Assembly: GCF_036588685.1 (NCBI RefSeq)
Contig: NC_086381.1
Location: 64,115,436-64,179,435, forward strand
Source: Mytilus trossulus
Taxonomy: Eukaryota > Mollusca > Bivalvia > Mytilida > Mytilidae
Direction: 5' to 3'
DNA length: 64,000 nucleotides
Numbering within the stretch: the first letter of the stretch is position 1; each line of letters begins with the position of its first letter. A model generated the notes under the pieces. The model was not told the DNA's origin, did no database searches, and saw only the letters and a list, made by a program, of their open reading frames with translations. The position numbers were made by a program, and so were the translations under genes. This document shows positions 1 through 12,580 of this stretch, one piece after another.

Positions 1-204
1 TTACGAACAATAAAAATGAAAAATGGTACAACCTCATTTGACAACCATTTCGACTTGAGATGTTGCAATTGTAAATATTTAGCATAGGAATTCCTATTCT
101 TTTTAGCCAGGCATGGTTTGTGAAACAGCTGTATTGTTAAACTTTAACTGAGTGAGATGAAAACTGAGTTTCTTTATAATTTCAAAATTTATATTTTTTA
201 CTGG

Positions 205-285
205 TGCCGTATACGGTGCAGGAAATGCTTACCGTTCCGGAGCACATGATTTCACTTCCTGTTTTAAGTGGAGTTCGTGTTGTTT
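205..285 (+). repeat. degraded copy of a retroelement 3' tail
   Basis: The segment with 'ccgttccggagcacatgat' and 'gttcgtgttgtttctta' matches, with many changes, the tail at about 54840-54940 ('cttccagagcacctggcat', 'gtttgtgttgtttatt'). It is a short non-coding relic on the plus strand. Confidence 0.4.
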
Positions 286-379
286 CTTATTTATTATTAA
301 TTATATATAAATATACTAAATAAATAAATGATTTGGAAAATACGTTGAAGGTATAAAAAGTCATGAGAATTCCGAATGC

Positions 380-545
380 AATAAGGTTCTATCCGGGCAC
401 TCTGGTTCTAAACCTTGGTTCCATCTGGGTTGTTTGGTTCTGAACCTTGGTTCTTTGGTTCGAAACCATGGTAACTGGTTCAACATCCGGGTTGTTTGGT
501 TATAGCAACCCGAATTCCTGGTTCCATCTGGGTTCTATTCTAGAT
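380..545. repeat. GGTTC-rich low-complexity repeat
   Basis: Short variants of 'ggttctgaaccttggttc' and 'ccatctgggttgtttggtt' recur head to tail, giving a GGTT-rich, partly palindromic minisatellite. No coding frame is supported. The rest of 1-1240 is AT-rich sequence in which I see no gene. Confidence 0.5.
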
Positions 546-1240
546 TATTCTAATGTTCCCGTTGAACTTGGAGAAGATAACCACAAGTATCCGAATAAAA
601 ATGTAAAGTAGGTCAAAGACGCTAAAATTGTTTTATAACATTAAACATTTCAGGATCGACGGTTAAAGAAGCTGTAAGGTATTTATTTTCTCATTCTAAT
701 GATTTGGAAACTAGATAAAAATAAAGCATCGTTTAGATTTTAAAAATAAATCGAAATGGTACATTATATCGAACATTATTTTATTTAATTCAGTCGTTCT
801 GTCTTTATTTATTTCCGTTAATATTTCTAGACGTTTTAAAACACCAAAATTTGGATACCTGTCGTTCAATTGGCCAACGATATATGCATCTAGCCACTTG
901 ACCAGTTGACTTGCATATATATTTAAATGCACATTTAAAGTTCGAATGCATTTTATTTATTAGCTGCTTTTTAATAATGTCTGATTTGATAGAAATACGT
1001 GTGAAGTATTATATGTAACAAATCGTGTTGTTCAAAACGGAATCTTAAAAGACATATAAAAAGAAATTGATGATCAATTTAAGTTTCATTGAAAAATAAG
1101 TTATAAAATATAACAAAAATGTATATGTACCATAAATTTGTCAAATTTGATACTACTTGTTAAATTAAGGCATGCATATAATCATTATAGGCCAAAAAGA
1201 ATCAAATCAAAATGAAGATTGAATATTTTTATAATAAAAT

Positions 1241-1290
1241 TGTGTGTGTGTGTGTATTTGAGTGTGTGTTTTGGTGTATGTGTGTGTGTT
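1241..1290. repeat. (TG)n microsatellite, interrupted
   Basis: An interrupted run of tg dinucleotides ('tgtgtgtgtgtgtat', then 'gtgtatgtgtgtgtgtt'). On the minus strand it reads as CA repeats and creates a spurious His/Thr-rich ORF. Confidence 0.8.
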
Positions 1291-1497
1291 AATGACAGTG
1301 CTGGTGGAATGAGTAGCATCAGCACACTTGTCAGAACTTCTGTGTTGGTGCCATAGAAAAGGGGCATATAAACTACTGAGTTACTCTAGTTCGTTCGTCC
1401 CGAACGTCCAAAAAACAAGGATTCCGTTCTTTTAACTTTAGTTGCCTCAACCAAATACTGCAAAATTTATACACAAAATAAAAAAGAAGACATGACA

Positions 1498-2400
1498 TGA
1501 GTGCCAATAAGAACACTCCACAAAAGACTAAATGACACAGAAATTAACAGCTATAAGTCATGATCCTACGGCATTCAACAATGAGCAAAGTCCGTACCGC
1601 ATAGTCAGCTATAAAAAGCACCGAAATGACAATGTAAATCATTTCAAACGAGAAAAGAAACGGACAAATCATTATTCAAAAAATGAACAAAAACAAATAT
1701 GCCACACTTAAACAAACGACAATTCATAAATTACAGTCTCCTGACTTTGGACAGGTACATACAAACAGAATGTGGCGGATTAAACATGCTATCAGGATCC
1801 CCACCCTTCACATTATGTGGCAAAGAAGAACTCTCCACAAGAGACCAAGTAACATAGAAATTAACAACTACATGTCACCATACGGCCTTCAACAATGAGC
1901 AGATAGGTATAGAAGATGTATGAGTGCCAATGAGACAAATCTCTATCCAAATGTCAATTTATAAAAGTAAACCATTATAGGTCAATGTAAGGCCTTCAAC
2001 ACGGAGCCTTGGCTCTTACCGAACCACAAGCTATAAAGGGCCCCAAAATTACTAGTGTAAAACAATTCGATCGAGAAAACCAACGGTCTAATCTAAATAA
2101 AAAAAACGAGGAACGAGAAAAGCGTATAAATTCCACAAACAAACGATTACTACTGTACATCAGATTCCTGACTTAGGACAGGTGCAAACATTTGCAGCCG
2201 GATGAAACAATATTATAACATCACAACATAGAAAACACCACGATAAAACGAAATCCAAACGAGGAAAGAAACGAACAAATGTATCTAGGCCACTGACTTG
2301 CGACTGGCACATGCATACTGAATAGGGCGGGGTTGAACATGTTAATGGGGTCTTCACATCTCCCTAACCTGGGCCAATGGTTATTTCCACATACAAAACA
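1498..2400 (+). repeat. nested copies of interspersed repeat family R1
   Basis: Two or three partly overlapping plus-strand copies of a mussel-type interspersed repeat lie here. Landmarks are 'gagtgccaatgagacaaat' near 1921, 'ccttcaacacggagccttgg' near 1992, 'ctataaagggccccaaaatt' near 2031, and 'cttaggacaggtgcaaac' near 2171. A more diverged relative (1498-1905) precedes the main copy. Short ORFs inside are frame accidents. The landmarks recur at 13.5, 34.9 and 55.5 kb. Confidence 0.65.
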
Positions 2401-3260
2401 CTGAATTTGAAATTTGGTAGCGTCACTTTACCGTTCAAGAGTTATCATGTTCCTTTAAAAACATAGAAAATATCGAATTTGCGTTTTCGTTCTTTTAAAT
2501 AAGTTTGACTCAATCAAATTTTATTAACCTTATACGTAATGCTTTTTACCTTAGAACACAGCTCTATCAAGTTCGATATTGGGTGGTATTACTGGTCAAG
2601 AATTATTAGATGTATGAAGTTGGTACTAGTACTAATGATACAAATATCAACACGTAGACTAAAGATAGGAAATATGCTTAATCTGTTGTTTCTGTTCTTT
2701 AACTTTAGTTGCCTCAACCAAATGTTTAGAAACTTAAACACAATGCTTATGGTCACTAAACAGTCAAAATTACGTGAATCCTGTTTCTGTATGTGAAAGT
2801 TAACTTTTCACAAGCAGGGCCAGCTGGGGTCCATAGACATATTGTACATTTATTTCAGTAAACGGTTTATTTACTTCCTTTGGCTTCTACTTCTATTAGA
2901 ACTAACTTGCATATTTTTTTAAGGATGGCGGTGCAGTTTGATAACAGACAGTGACCAGCATAAAAAAGTGTTTCACTAGATTGAGCTCTTTTGTATAAGT
3001 GTACTTTTTAAAGGTTCTTCGCAATGAGTTCAGTTTATTGCTATGCGTATACCTTCATGTGATTTTTAAGATGCTTTAACAGACTATCCATATCAACATG
3101 TCCATGAAATAAAATCCAAGGTAAAATGATTGAACCATTTAAAATTATCTAGCTATCACAACTGGCAGCACATGGTGCTACTAGAGAAGTAAATGTTCTT
3201 TCTAATTTTTCACGGCAATTAAAAGATTTAGTTTTCATTTGATCAAAACATTCTTCATAT
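2401..3260. other. intergenic, no gene seen
   Basis: AT-rich spacer. A short motif, 'actttagttgcctcaacca', occurs at about 1438 and 2701 with a weaker version near 2490, which suggests small duplications. No ORF here has coding character. Confidence 0.5.
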
Positions 3261-3261
3261 C

Positions 3262-3425
3262 AAAAATTGAGAATGGAAATCTGAAATGTGTTTAAGAGAC
3301 AGTAACATGACAAAAAAATCCAGTCAAAGGTCACCAATGGGTTTTTAACAAAGTGAGAAAATCCCTCGCCCGGCGGCGGACTTCAGATGGCCCCTTAACA
3401 AAATGTGTACTAGTTCAAACTCCAA
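3262..3425 (+). repeat. degraded copy of interspersed repeat family R2
   Basis: Landmarks are 'ttgagaatggaaatctgaa', 'aaggtcaccaatgggtt' and 'gtgtactagttcaaac'. They match, with substitutions, the better copies at 20215, 28270 and 43785. Confidence 0.6.
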
Positions 3426-3454
3426 TATATAAAACCGATCTTACAATTAAAAAC

Positions 3455-3530
3455 ATTCAAATATATCTATATATTTAATATAGATACTATATATTTAATA
3501 TAGATACTATATATTTATTATAGATATAAG
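3455..3530. repeat. AT-rich 23-bp tandem repeat, about 3 copies
   Basis: The unit 'atatatttaatatagatact' (plus three bases) repeats about three times. It is simple-sequence DNA between relics and has no coding potential. Confidence 0.75.
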
Positions 3531-4557
3531 AATAAAGGATATGAGTGCAATCAGACGATTCTCCATATACTTCAAACAAAATATACAAGTTGTACAATGA
3601 GGGGAAAGGTCAAGATCATATAAGGTTTCTCGTGCCATAAAACTCACCATTTTATGACAATACATCTTCTTGCTACATATTCAGAAGCAAGGTCAATTTA
3701 GAATTATACTTCTAGGTCAGGGTAATATACAAAGGAACACACTGTATCATGATGACACACCAAAAGTGCATGCATAGGCCAAGAGTCAAAAAGTTATAGT
3801 CTGCTCAGGAGTTCCATGTAAAAAAAACACCATAAAGCAGTCCTTCACGAAAGTTCATCACGGTACACGTAACAATGTATCATGGCATGATGCATTAAAC
3901 ATGCCGAATACAGAAAACATGGGTCAGGGACAGAAACAGAAGACATGTACCTAAACTCAATGGAACAGTACTTGTATTTCAGGTCACTATATACAAGTGC
4001 CTTCAACATAGAACATAAACTCTCGCAACAATTCAAAGTTAAAACCGTCTTTCATAAAAGTTTGAGCGGGATTTCTTGCAACGATTACCTTACCACTGTT
4101 CATTGAAAATCGGATCGTGCAGTAATGTCAATAAATTAAAACGATAAGATAAGACATTAAAACACTTAAAACTAGGGTTTACCATTAATTTCTAACCTTA
4201 CCATGTGATAGCACTATGGTAAACTGATAGAAACACTTGATGCAGTCATGAAATTGAATATTTGCAATAGTACGACGAGACCAATTCAAGACAAAGTAAG
4301 ATACAAATGAAAGTAATTATACATACGAACTTTTAATCACAATGTACAAATTAGGAACCGTAGTTTTCATTCAATTTGTTCATTTAAAATGTACGCTCGC
4401 GTTAAACAATGGAAATTAACGCTGTATATTTATATAAACGATCAATCTTGTAACTGTTGATGTAAATGTCCTTTGGTTTTATGAGTCTTTGTTTACTCTT
4501 TGGTTTTGATTGTTATTGTCTTATAAACCACATCAGTACTGAAGTATGGCCACTGAA

Positions 4558-4612
4558 CATGATGATACCCTCGGGGACTGATAGTGCAGCAGCAGAGATA
4601 ACAACCCAGTTC
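4558..4612 (-). repeat. short relic related to the 351-bp array unit
   Basis: The reverse complement reads 'cagtccccgagggtatcat', matching 'tagtccccgagggtatcacc' in every complete unit of the array at 5.8-7.36 kb. The array unit therefore derives from a dispersed family, with another relic near 12530. Confidence 0.5.
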
Positions 4613-4616
4613 TGTG

Positions 4617-4830
4617 ATACTGTAGATTCATTTATTTTCGTGGGTACCAATTTTCGTGCATAAAGGCAAACTTGTATGTTCGCGGATTTCTAATTTCGTG
4701 ATTTTGCCCAGGTCTGCATACAAGTCTATAGAAAATTTGTCATTCTTTGAACATTTAATTTCGTGGTTTACCTGTACCCATGAAATCAACGAAAATTGGT
4801 ATCCAACGAACAATAATGAATCCACAGTAT
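4617..4830. mobile_element. palindromic MITE, ATACTG family
   Basis: A 214-bp element starts 'atactgtagattcattta' and ends 'aataatgaatccacagtat', so the ends are near-perfect inverted repeats of about 40 bp ('cgtgggtaccaattttcgt' against its complement at the right). There is no ORF beyond the mirror-image ones the palindrome creates on both strands. This fits a non-autonomous DNA transposon. Relatives occur at 30741, 33107 and 58674. Confidence 0.75.
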
Positions 4831-5639
4831 ACGGAACCGAAAAGTAATAAATTTCATGCGTCAAAAGCGTTCAAATGCATAGAAATTAATGAAAAATATT
4901 GTTTTGATTACAATAAGTTAAAGAAAGATGCATGGATTCAGACTTCATTGAAGTATTGAATGAAAATCAGTCTGACTCAAAATATGTAAGTGGAATACAT
5001 GCATATAAAAAAAACTAGTATTATGCTATACCGTTTATAGGCATCAATTGATAACTGACTGTTAAGCAGAAAATCTTACCTTAGATCGACTTGCCATTAT
5101 ATCCTACAAAAGATTTTTTTTAACATGTTTGTAAACAAAACTTGTCACTCTAATATATTGATTTACTCAGTTTTTCCAATGTATTGATGAACTTATAACA
5201 ATAGGTATACTACTGTTGCCTTTATTTATAAGCTTAACTTATCACCATTATATTTCATAATTTTTAAAACAAAAATTAGATATTTTTTTTCAAATAAGCG
5301 CTTTAGGTACTGAGGACCAACATGATGATATATATGTTATTTGAAAAATAAAGTGATGCATGTTTACTTTATTCTGAACTTGCATGTTGTATTTGCCACT
5401 ATTTATGGAGCGTAAACGACGACTTTTTCATTACTAAAGATAAAATCACATATTCCTTCTTGCCTACACATGTTTATTTTATTACTGTTGATGCTATATT
5501 GTCAGTAGTAAGTGCGAAAAAAATAACAAAAAATAAGGACTTTTTTTAAATTACTAGTTCATGAATTTTTTTATTCCCTTAGCTTATGTTTTTTTTCAGA
5601 TTGACGAATCAAGGACCTGTGGTAAACGTCATTCGGTTT

Positions 5640-5815
5640 TATAATTTATTCGAATTTCAAGATATCTCATTTAAAATATGAGATAACTCATATAATATAT
5701 AAGATAACTCATCTGATATATAATATATCTTATAAAATATATTAGATGTCTAATTTAATATATAATATATCTTATAATTTAATATATAAGATATCTTATA
5801 ATTTAAGATTATTTT
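5640..5815. repeat. AT palindromic repeat (gatatcttata type)
   Basis: Many overlapping short palindromes such as 'atatataagatatcttata' make the segment strongly self-complementary. It directly precedes the 351-bp array, and a matching segment directly follows the array at about 7357. Confidence 0.65.
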
Positions 5816-5816
5816 T

Positions 5817-7356
5817 GACCGTTTGGATTCTAGCTCTTCCATCTTTTATATAAGCTTTGGATTTCAAATATTTTGGCCACGAGCATCACTGAAGAGACAT
5901 GTTTTGTCGAAATGCGCATCTGGTGCAACAAAATTGTAACCGTTGATTTTATTACTACCACTGGGTCGATGCCTCTGCTGGTGGACTATTAGTCCCCGAG
6001 GGTATCACCAGCCCAGTAGCCAGTACTTCGGTACTGTCATGCAAATACGGATTTATTGTGTTATTAAAATTTGCTGTTACATAATATTAGAAATTATTTT
6101 AAATTAAGGAATGTATCTCCCTCATGCAAAGCTCTGATTCCTTTTACGAATTTGACTATACTTTTTGGACCTTTTGGATTCTAGCTCTTCCATCTTTTAT
6201 ATAAGCTTTGGATTTCAAATATTTTGGCCACGAGCATCACTGACGAGACATGTTTTGTCGAAATGCGCATCTGGTGCAACACAATTGGTACCGTTGATTT
6301 TATTACTACCACTGGGTCGATGCCTCTGCTGGTGGACTATTAGTCCCCGAGGGTATCACCAGCCCAGTAGCCAGTACTTCGGTACTGGCTTGAAAATACG
6401 GATTTATTGTGTTATTAAAATTTGCTGTTACAAAATATTAGAAATTATTTTAAATTAAGGAATGTATCTCCCTCATGCAAAGCTCTGATTCCTTTTACGA
6501 ATTTGACTATACTTTTTGGACCTTTTGGATTCTAGCTCTTCCATCTTTTATATAAGCTTTGGATTTCAAATATTTTGGCCACGAGCATCACTGAAGAGAC
6601 ATGTTTTGTCGAAATGCGCATCTGGTGCAACAAAATTGGTACCGTTGATTTTATTACTACCACTGGGTCGATGCCTCTGCTGGTGGACTATTAGTCCCCG
6701 AGGGTATCACCAGCCCAGTAGCCAGTACTTCGGTACTGGCTTGAAAATACGGATTTATTGTGTTATTAAAATTTGCTGTTACAAAATATTAGAAATTATT
6801 TCAAATTAAGGAATGTATCTCCTTCATGCAAAGCTCTGATTCCTTTTACGAATTTTACTATACTTTTTGGACCTTTTGGATTCTAGCTCTTCCATCTTTT
6901 ATATAAGCTTTGGATTTCAAATATTTTGGCCACGAGCATCACTGAAGAGACATGTTTTGTCGAAATGCGCATCTGGTGCAATAAAATTGGTACCGTTGAT
7001 TTTATTACTACCACTGGGTCGATGCCTCTGCTGGTGGACTATTAGTCCCCGAGGGTATCACCAGCCCAGTAGCCAGTACTTCGGTACTGGCATGAAAATA
7101 CGGATTTATTGTGTTATTAAAATTTGCTGTTACAAAATATTAGAAATTATTTTAAATTAAGGAATGTATCTCCCTCGTGCAAAGCTCTGATTCCTTTTAC
7201 GAATTTGACTATACTTTTTGGACCTTTTGGATTCTAGCTCTTCCATCTTTTATATAAGCTTTGGATTTCAAATATTTTGGCCACGAGCATCACTGAAGAG
7301 ACATGTTTTGTCAAAATGCGCATCTGGAGCAACAAAATTGGTGCCGTTGATTTTAT
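5817..7356 (+). repeat. 351-bp tandem array, about 4.4 copies
   Basis: Units start near 5817, 6168, 6519, 6870 and 7221. The last is cut off at about 7356. Units 2-4 differ at only a few positions. Each contains 'tattttggccacgagcatc', 'tttgtcgaaatgcgcatct' and 'tagtccccgagggtatcacc'. Units 2-4 have a 97-codon open frame opened by TTG with no ATG at its start; unit 1 lacks it. I do not consider it coding. The near-identity of units points to recent amplification or homogenisation. Confidence 0.9.
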
Positions 7357-7500
7357 TAATATATAAGATATCTTATATAATTTATAAGATATATAAAACA
7401 CGTTTAAATATATTATATACAATGTAAGATATCTTCGTTACTTAATAAGACATGTAAGATATCATATAAGGTATATGAGCTATCTTATAATATGTTTGTA
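7357..7500. repeat. AT palindromic repeat flanking the array on the right
   Basis: Begins 'atatataagatatcttata', the same palindrome that ends the left flank at about 5781-5800, and continues with similar AT palindromes. Confidence 0.65.
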
Positions 7501-7504
7501 AGGC

Positions 7505-7660
7505 AAGTAAACTCATTATAGATACCAGGATTAAAATTTTATATTTACGCCAGACGCGCGTTTTGTCTACATAAGACTCATCAGTGACGCTAGAATAAAA
7601 AAATGTTTTAAAGGCCAAATAAAGTACGAAGTTGATAAGCATTGAGGACCAAACATTCCT
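7505..7660. repeat. dispersed repeat with 'gacgcgcgttttgtctac' core
   Basis: The segment 'ccaggattaaaattttat' followed by 'cgcgcgttttgtctacataa' is matched in reverse complement near 31470-31530 ('tgtagacgaaacatgcgtg', 'aaatcctggtatctatgat'). It is a short interspersed repeat with no gene. Confidence 0.5.
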
Positions 7661-7954
7661 ACGTTTTACCAAATACAGCTAAGATAATCTATTCCTGAGG
7701 TAGAAAAGTTTTTCAAAAATACATCTGTTTATCTAATGATTTTCAAATAATATGCAGGCAAACTTATTCCTTCTTTTTAATGATCTGCAAACAGATGTGC
7801 TTTCTTATATGTGACGTCATCAGGCATGGTCGCCTATTTTCATAACGTCACAACAGGAAATTCAGAGGAAATCAGGAAATTCGACGTCATGATCGGATTT
7901 TAACAAATGCAGAACTGAGATCAAACGAACCACACTTTGATTAAGTTGTTTATA

Positions 7955-9728
7955 CAATGGATTCAGAAAGGGAGACAAATTAGTATGGTATCTCATTACA
8001 CGAGTGTACACTAGACTCAAACAAATACAAATCTAAATTTACCTTAAATAGCTATTCCAATTACGTCTTGCTGTTTAAAAACTCTCAGTTGATAGACATG
8101 CATCTAGAATAAAGAGCAGGAAGATAAAGTTGAGGCAACCGAGGCAATTAAAAACAGGAAGTTCGATAATTTGTTTCCACATATATGTATATTTAAAAGA
8201 AAATGAATCTATTAGAAAATGCACTGATTAGTATAGTATCTCTTTACACGACTGTTCTAGACTTGAACAAATACAAATGTATATATCTGCCTTATATAGC
8301 ATTTCCAATTACGTCTTGCTGTTTAAAAACATTTTTTCAACTCTCAGTTGATAGACATGCATCTTGTCTGAAGAGGAGGAAGATAAAGTTTATTAGTCAA
8401 TCCGAGGCGCAATTAATATAAACAGGAAGTTCGTTAATTTATATATACATATATATTTAAAAGGAAATGAATCCATGAAAATGAGCACAAATTAGTACAG
8501 AGTAGCTTTACATATGTGTTCTAGATTAAAACAAATACAAATGTACATTTACTTTGTATGTTGTATAGCTATTCCAATAACGTCTTGCTGTTTAAATACA
8601 TTTTGTTTATCGATTTTCGGTTGATAGTCATCTTAATATGTGAAGAGCAGGAAGATAAAGTTTAGTCAAACCGAGGCGCAATTATAATCAGGAAGTTCGT
8701 TAATTTATATTATATGTTCATATATATTTAAAAGAAAACTAATCCATCAGAATAAGCACAAATTAGTAGAGTATCTCTTTTCACGACTGTTCTAGAATAA
8801 AACAAATACAAATGTAAATTTACCTTATAAAGCTATCCCAATTACGTCTTGCTGTTTAAAATAATTTTGTCAACTCTCAGTTGATAGACATGCATCTTAT
8901 ATGAAGAGCAGAAAGATAAAGTTTGGTCAAACAGAAGCAATTAATACTAGCTATATAGTAACAGGGAGTTCGTTAATTTATATATTCATATATATTTAAA
9001 AGGAAATGAATCAATTAGAATGAACACAGATTATTATAGTATCTCTTTACATGAGTGTTCTAGACTAAAACAAATACAAATGAACATTTACCGTATACAG
9101 CTATTCCAATTACGTCCTGCTGTTTGAAAACATTTTTTCAACTCTCAGTTTAAATCCTTGCATCTTGAACAAAGAGCATGAAGATAAAGTTTAGTCAAAC
9201 CGAGGCGCAATCATAATCAGGAAGTTCGTGAATTTATATATACATATATATTTTAAAAAAAAATGAATTCATCAGAATGAGCAAAGATTAGTATAGAATC
9301 TCTTTACACGAATGTTCTAGACTAAAACAAATACAAATGAACGTTTACCTTATACAGCTATACCAATTACGTCCTGCTGTTTGAAAACATTTTTTCAACT
9401 CTCAGTTTAAAGCCTTGCATCTTGAGTAAAGAGCAGGAAGATAAAGTTTAGTCAAACCGAGGCGCAATTATAATCAAGAAGTTCGTTAAGTTATATATAC
9501 ATATATATCTAAAAGAAAAGACTCAATCCAAATGATCACAAATTAGCATCGTATCGCTTTACACGAGTGTTCTAAACTTAAACAAATACAAATGTACATT
9601 TACCTTATCATGCTTATGTAGCTATTACAATAACGGCTTGTTATTTAAAACATCTTTTCAGTCAACACTCATTTGGTAGCCATGCATCTTATATGAAGAG
9701 CAGGAAGATAAAGTTTAGTCAAACCGAT
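7955..9728 (+). repeat. diverged tandem array, units of about 255-274 bp, about 6.7 copies
   Basis: The phrase 'caggaagttcgttaattta' and its variants recur near 8153, 8423, 8689, 8963, 9217 and 9475. Each unit also carries 'ttacgtcttgctgtttaaaa', 'aactctcagttgatagaca' and 'gcaggaagataaagttta'. Units differ by substitutions and small indels, so this array is older than the 351-bp one. The small ORF at 8203-8421 is not shared by all units and is not credible. Confidence 0.85.
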
Positions 9729-9989
9729 ACTGAAACATACTTAGAAAAATCAATGAAAATAAAATCTACGTGTCATATACTTTGTTTATCAAACAAATGA
9801 TCATAATAATGTAAGATTACCAAGTAAAATGAACTAACGGACAGGAAGAATAAATTATTAAGGGAATTTCAAAAATAAATAAATATAAGTATTTATACAA
9901 AGTTTAATATTGAATATATTAATAGTACGGTGCATTTACTTCACACAACATCGAGGGTCAACATGATGACAGAAGCTTTATTCTAAAAG

Positions 9990-10125
9990 TAAATTGACGC
10001 TTCCGGGTGCGGGAATTTCTCGCTACATTGAAGACCTGTTGGTGACCTTCTGCTGTTGTTTTTTCTATGGTCGGGTTGTTGTCTCTTTAGCACATTCCCC
10101 ATTTCCATTCTCATTTTTATATGTT
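9990..10125 (-). repeat. copy of interspersed repeat family R2 (minus)
   Basis: Reads 'cttccgggtgcgggaattt', 'gacctgttggtgaccttct' and 'gtcgggttgttgtctcttt', the reverse complement of the plus-strand copies at 20215 and 43785. Confidence 0.75.
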
Positions 10126-11930
10126 ACATGTTAAATGTGATCTGAATGCGCATGTAATATATGGCAATGATCATAGAACTTAAACGATTTTACTGTTCAT
10201 GATCAAAGATCACGAGATCAATTACCTATTTATTCTGTCTTGCAATTCTTGTTTATTTGTTATCATGTTATATTGAATTGTCAGTACTAAGCGTAAAATA
10301 AAAGGACGATTTAAAATATGATATTTAAATCCAGACTTGTATACCATAATTTGTCATTTAGTGCATGTGTGTTGATTTCCCTAAATTGTGTGGTTTCATA
10401 ATTTTACGGGTTACTGGCATTGATGTACTTCTGGCCGTTGTAATAAATGTGAAAATACATGCATTAGTTAGTAAATTCCATCAATTTAGAAATGTAATTT
10501 TAGCCAGATATTGCTACTACAAGTATGATTGAATGTCATCACCATGGAATTATTTTAAATTGCATCTATCTAGGTTATTTTATAATATTCATATCGAACC
10601 TTTAACAATGATTAAATTGGTTTATCCTGTACAATTCACAAAAGAAACCTTATTTCCCAATAAATTCGTATTTCTTATGGCAGCTTCTACTTTAAACAAA
10701 GGCAGTAAAGAAAATAAATTGTATTGCATAATTTCAAACTGGTAACATATCATATCTGCAAAATAATAATATATTAAAGTGTTAATGCAGTTACGCAATG
10801 AAAATATTTCTACAATGAATGACTGCTCAGTAGTAAGATTTAAATTCTGGACTTATTCTTTACTCAACCAACCTTCAACTTCAGAAAACACAATTCGGAA
10901 TGAGCTCTCGTTCTGATTATTTTTATATTCATATATAAGATACATTTTCAACCAGGATTTAAGTGTTTTCATTTTAACTCTGAGCTACATAAACTTATTG
11001 AATCAACAGTTCATTGCTCAAACTATTGACCCAATCACATTCAAATTTGAGCAAATGGACTAGTGTATTGGGTGTAATTTGATACTATCGTTGTTAAACC
11101 TGGTTTTAAAGCTAGTTAAACCTCCCACTTGTATGCCAGTTATTTATTGTTCCATTTTCTATCATGTAAATAATAAGTTGAGCATCCCAAAATAGCCTTA
11201 TTAATTGCTTATTATCAGCATCCAGGAGCCCAAACTGGGTAAACACACATTATCGACATGCAAACTGACGAAACAATTGAAATACAAATGAATTTCTTTT
11301 TAATACAAAAAGTAATCAAAAAGGCAACCAAATTTAGCTTACACTTATAAACGTGGAATGCTTAGTCCCTGGTGAGATGCCTTCTTTCAATAATCGATTC
11401 AGTTCCCAAAACCAAAGGTTTGATATGATGCACAGCCAGACGCCAAACATCATGTCGAGAATATTTCAAAGACGATACCGGTCTATCTTTCAGGTATATG
11501 TTCCACGGAATAAGATTTACTGGGATAACAGGATTGAAAACAGCTGTGAAACTATGCATTAATCAGCCATCAATATATTTTAAACTGGGTACATTAATTT
11601 AATTTTTTGACTAGCTATATTAAAGATCAAACTAACACATCACGGCGAAAGCTCTCCCATACGATTCAGGTGCAATCGCAGATGAATGCACTAAATTCAT
11701 GCCAGATTTCACTTTCTTCTGCATATGTGCGATATTTATTGTCAGATGTAAAAAAAAAGAATACCCACGTCATCACGATTGGTAGAACTGTCAATATTAT
11801 CGTTGTAGACACAGAATTATGTATGGCTCACTTTCATGTGAAACTAAAGCTATGTTCACCATCAGCATTACATGTGACGCCGGGGAATCTCTGAACTTCT
11901 TGTTGTTTAGACCTGTGAAATTGTTGAACA
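10126..11930. other. intergenic, no confident gene
   Basis: Mostly AT-rich. At 11350-11900 the base composition is more balanced, and open frames of 65-95 codons occur on both strands. I recognise no domain and no splice pattern. It may be an eroded mobile element. A fragment resembling family R3 ('gctagttaaacctcccact') lies near 11112. Confidence 0.4.
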
Positions 11931-11934
11931 ATTT

Positions 11935-12110
11935 CTTACATTTCAGCACCTGAGATCACCCCAAGTTTTTGATGGGGTTTGTGTTGCTAAGACTTTAGTT
12001 TTCTTTTTTGTGTCTTTTGTACTATTATTTGTCTGTTTGTCTTTTTATTTTATTAGCCAAGGCGTTGTCAGTTTGTTTTCGATTTGTGAGTTTGACATAC
12101 TTCAAAGACA
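11935..12110 (+). repeat. retroelement 3' tail (family R6)
   Basis: Contains 'agcacctgagatcacccca', 'tgatggggtttgtgttgct' and 'aaggcgttgtcagtttgttt', matching the 3' untranslated part of the retroelement at about 54880-55035. Only the tail is present, as expected for a 5'-truncated LINE-like insertion. Confidence 0.65.
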
Positions 12111-12514
12111 TCTGCTCATACATCCTAGAGGGTATTTTCAGCATAACCATGATTAATTTATGCATTTGAACAGATCATACTATGTCATTTGCATATGTTC
12201 CTGAGAATAAAAGAGTTGTTTCTGAAAATGCTATTATTCCAAAGATGGAAAGAAAATGGCAAACGAAAAAATTTATATAACATGCCAGAAGGAACGAAAA
12301 ACAGCAAATTGAAACCTTTGTTTAAATGATAGTTCAATAATGTTGAGAAAAAATCTCATAAACTAATTAACAGCATTTTTAGATGGCTAAATTTCTTATG
12401 TCTCAATGAAATTTTCGGCGAAGATTATACTAGATGTACATAAACTTAAACGATAATAAAATAATTCTAAAATCTGAATATCAGTCACTAACTAAAGACG
12501 AATAATGAAAGCTC

Positions 12515-12580
12515 ATTTATCGACCTAGAGAGTATCAGCCATGCATTCAGCACTTCGGTATTGACATATATATCAGATTA
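12515..12580 (+). repeat. relic of the array-unit family
   Basis: 'gagagtatcagccatgcat' and 'cagcacttcggtattgacat' resemble 'gagggtatcaccagcccag' and 'cagtacttcggtactggc' of the 351-bp unit. This is a diverged dispersed copy. Confidence 0.45.

Noticed and set aside
1185-1367. Minus-strand ORF with His/Thr repeats
   Set aside because: It is the translation of a CA/TG microsatellite.
4628-4864. Overlapping ORFs on both strands at the same place
   Set aside because: They mirror each other because the region is a palindromic MITE.
6165-7160. Three near-identical 97-codon ORFs that could be a tandem gene family
   Set aside because: They start with TTG rather than ATG, coincide exactly with the 351-bp repeat period, are lost in units 1 and 5, and contain no recognisable domain. 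Conservation is explained by array homogenisation.
7955-9728. Possible CRISPR-like array because of regular spacing
   Set aside because: Whole units repeat with substitutions; there is no alternation of identical short repeats with unique spacers, and the DNA is eukaryotic.
11353-11894. Two plus-strand ORFs in a GC-richer patch, possible gene
   Set aside because: Frames are open on both strands, there is no recognisable motif, and no splice junction joins them.
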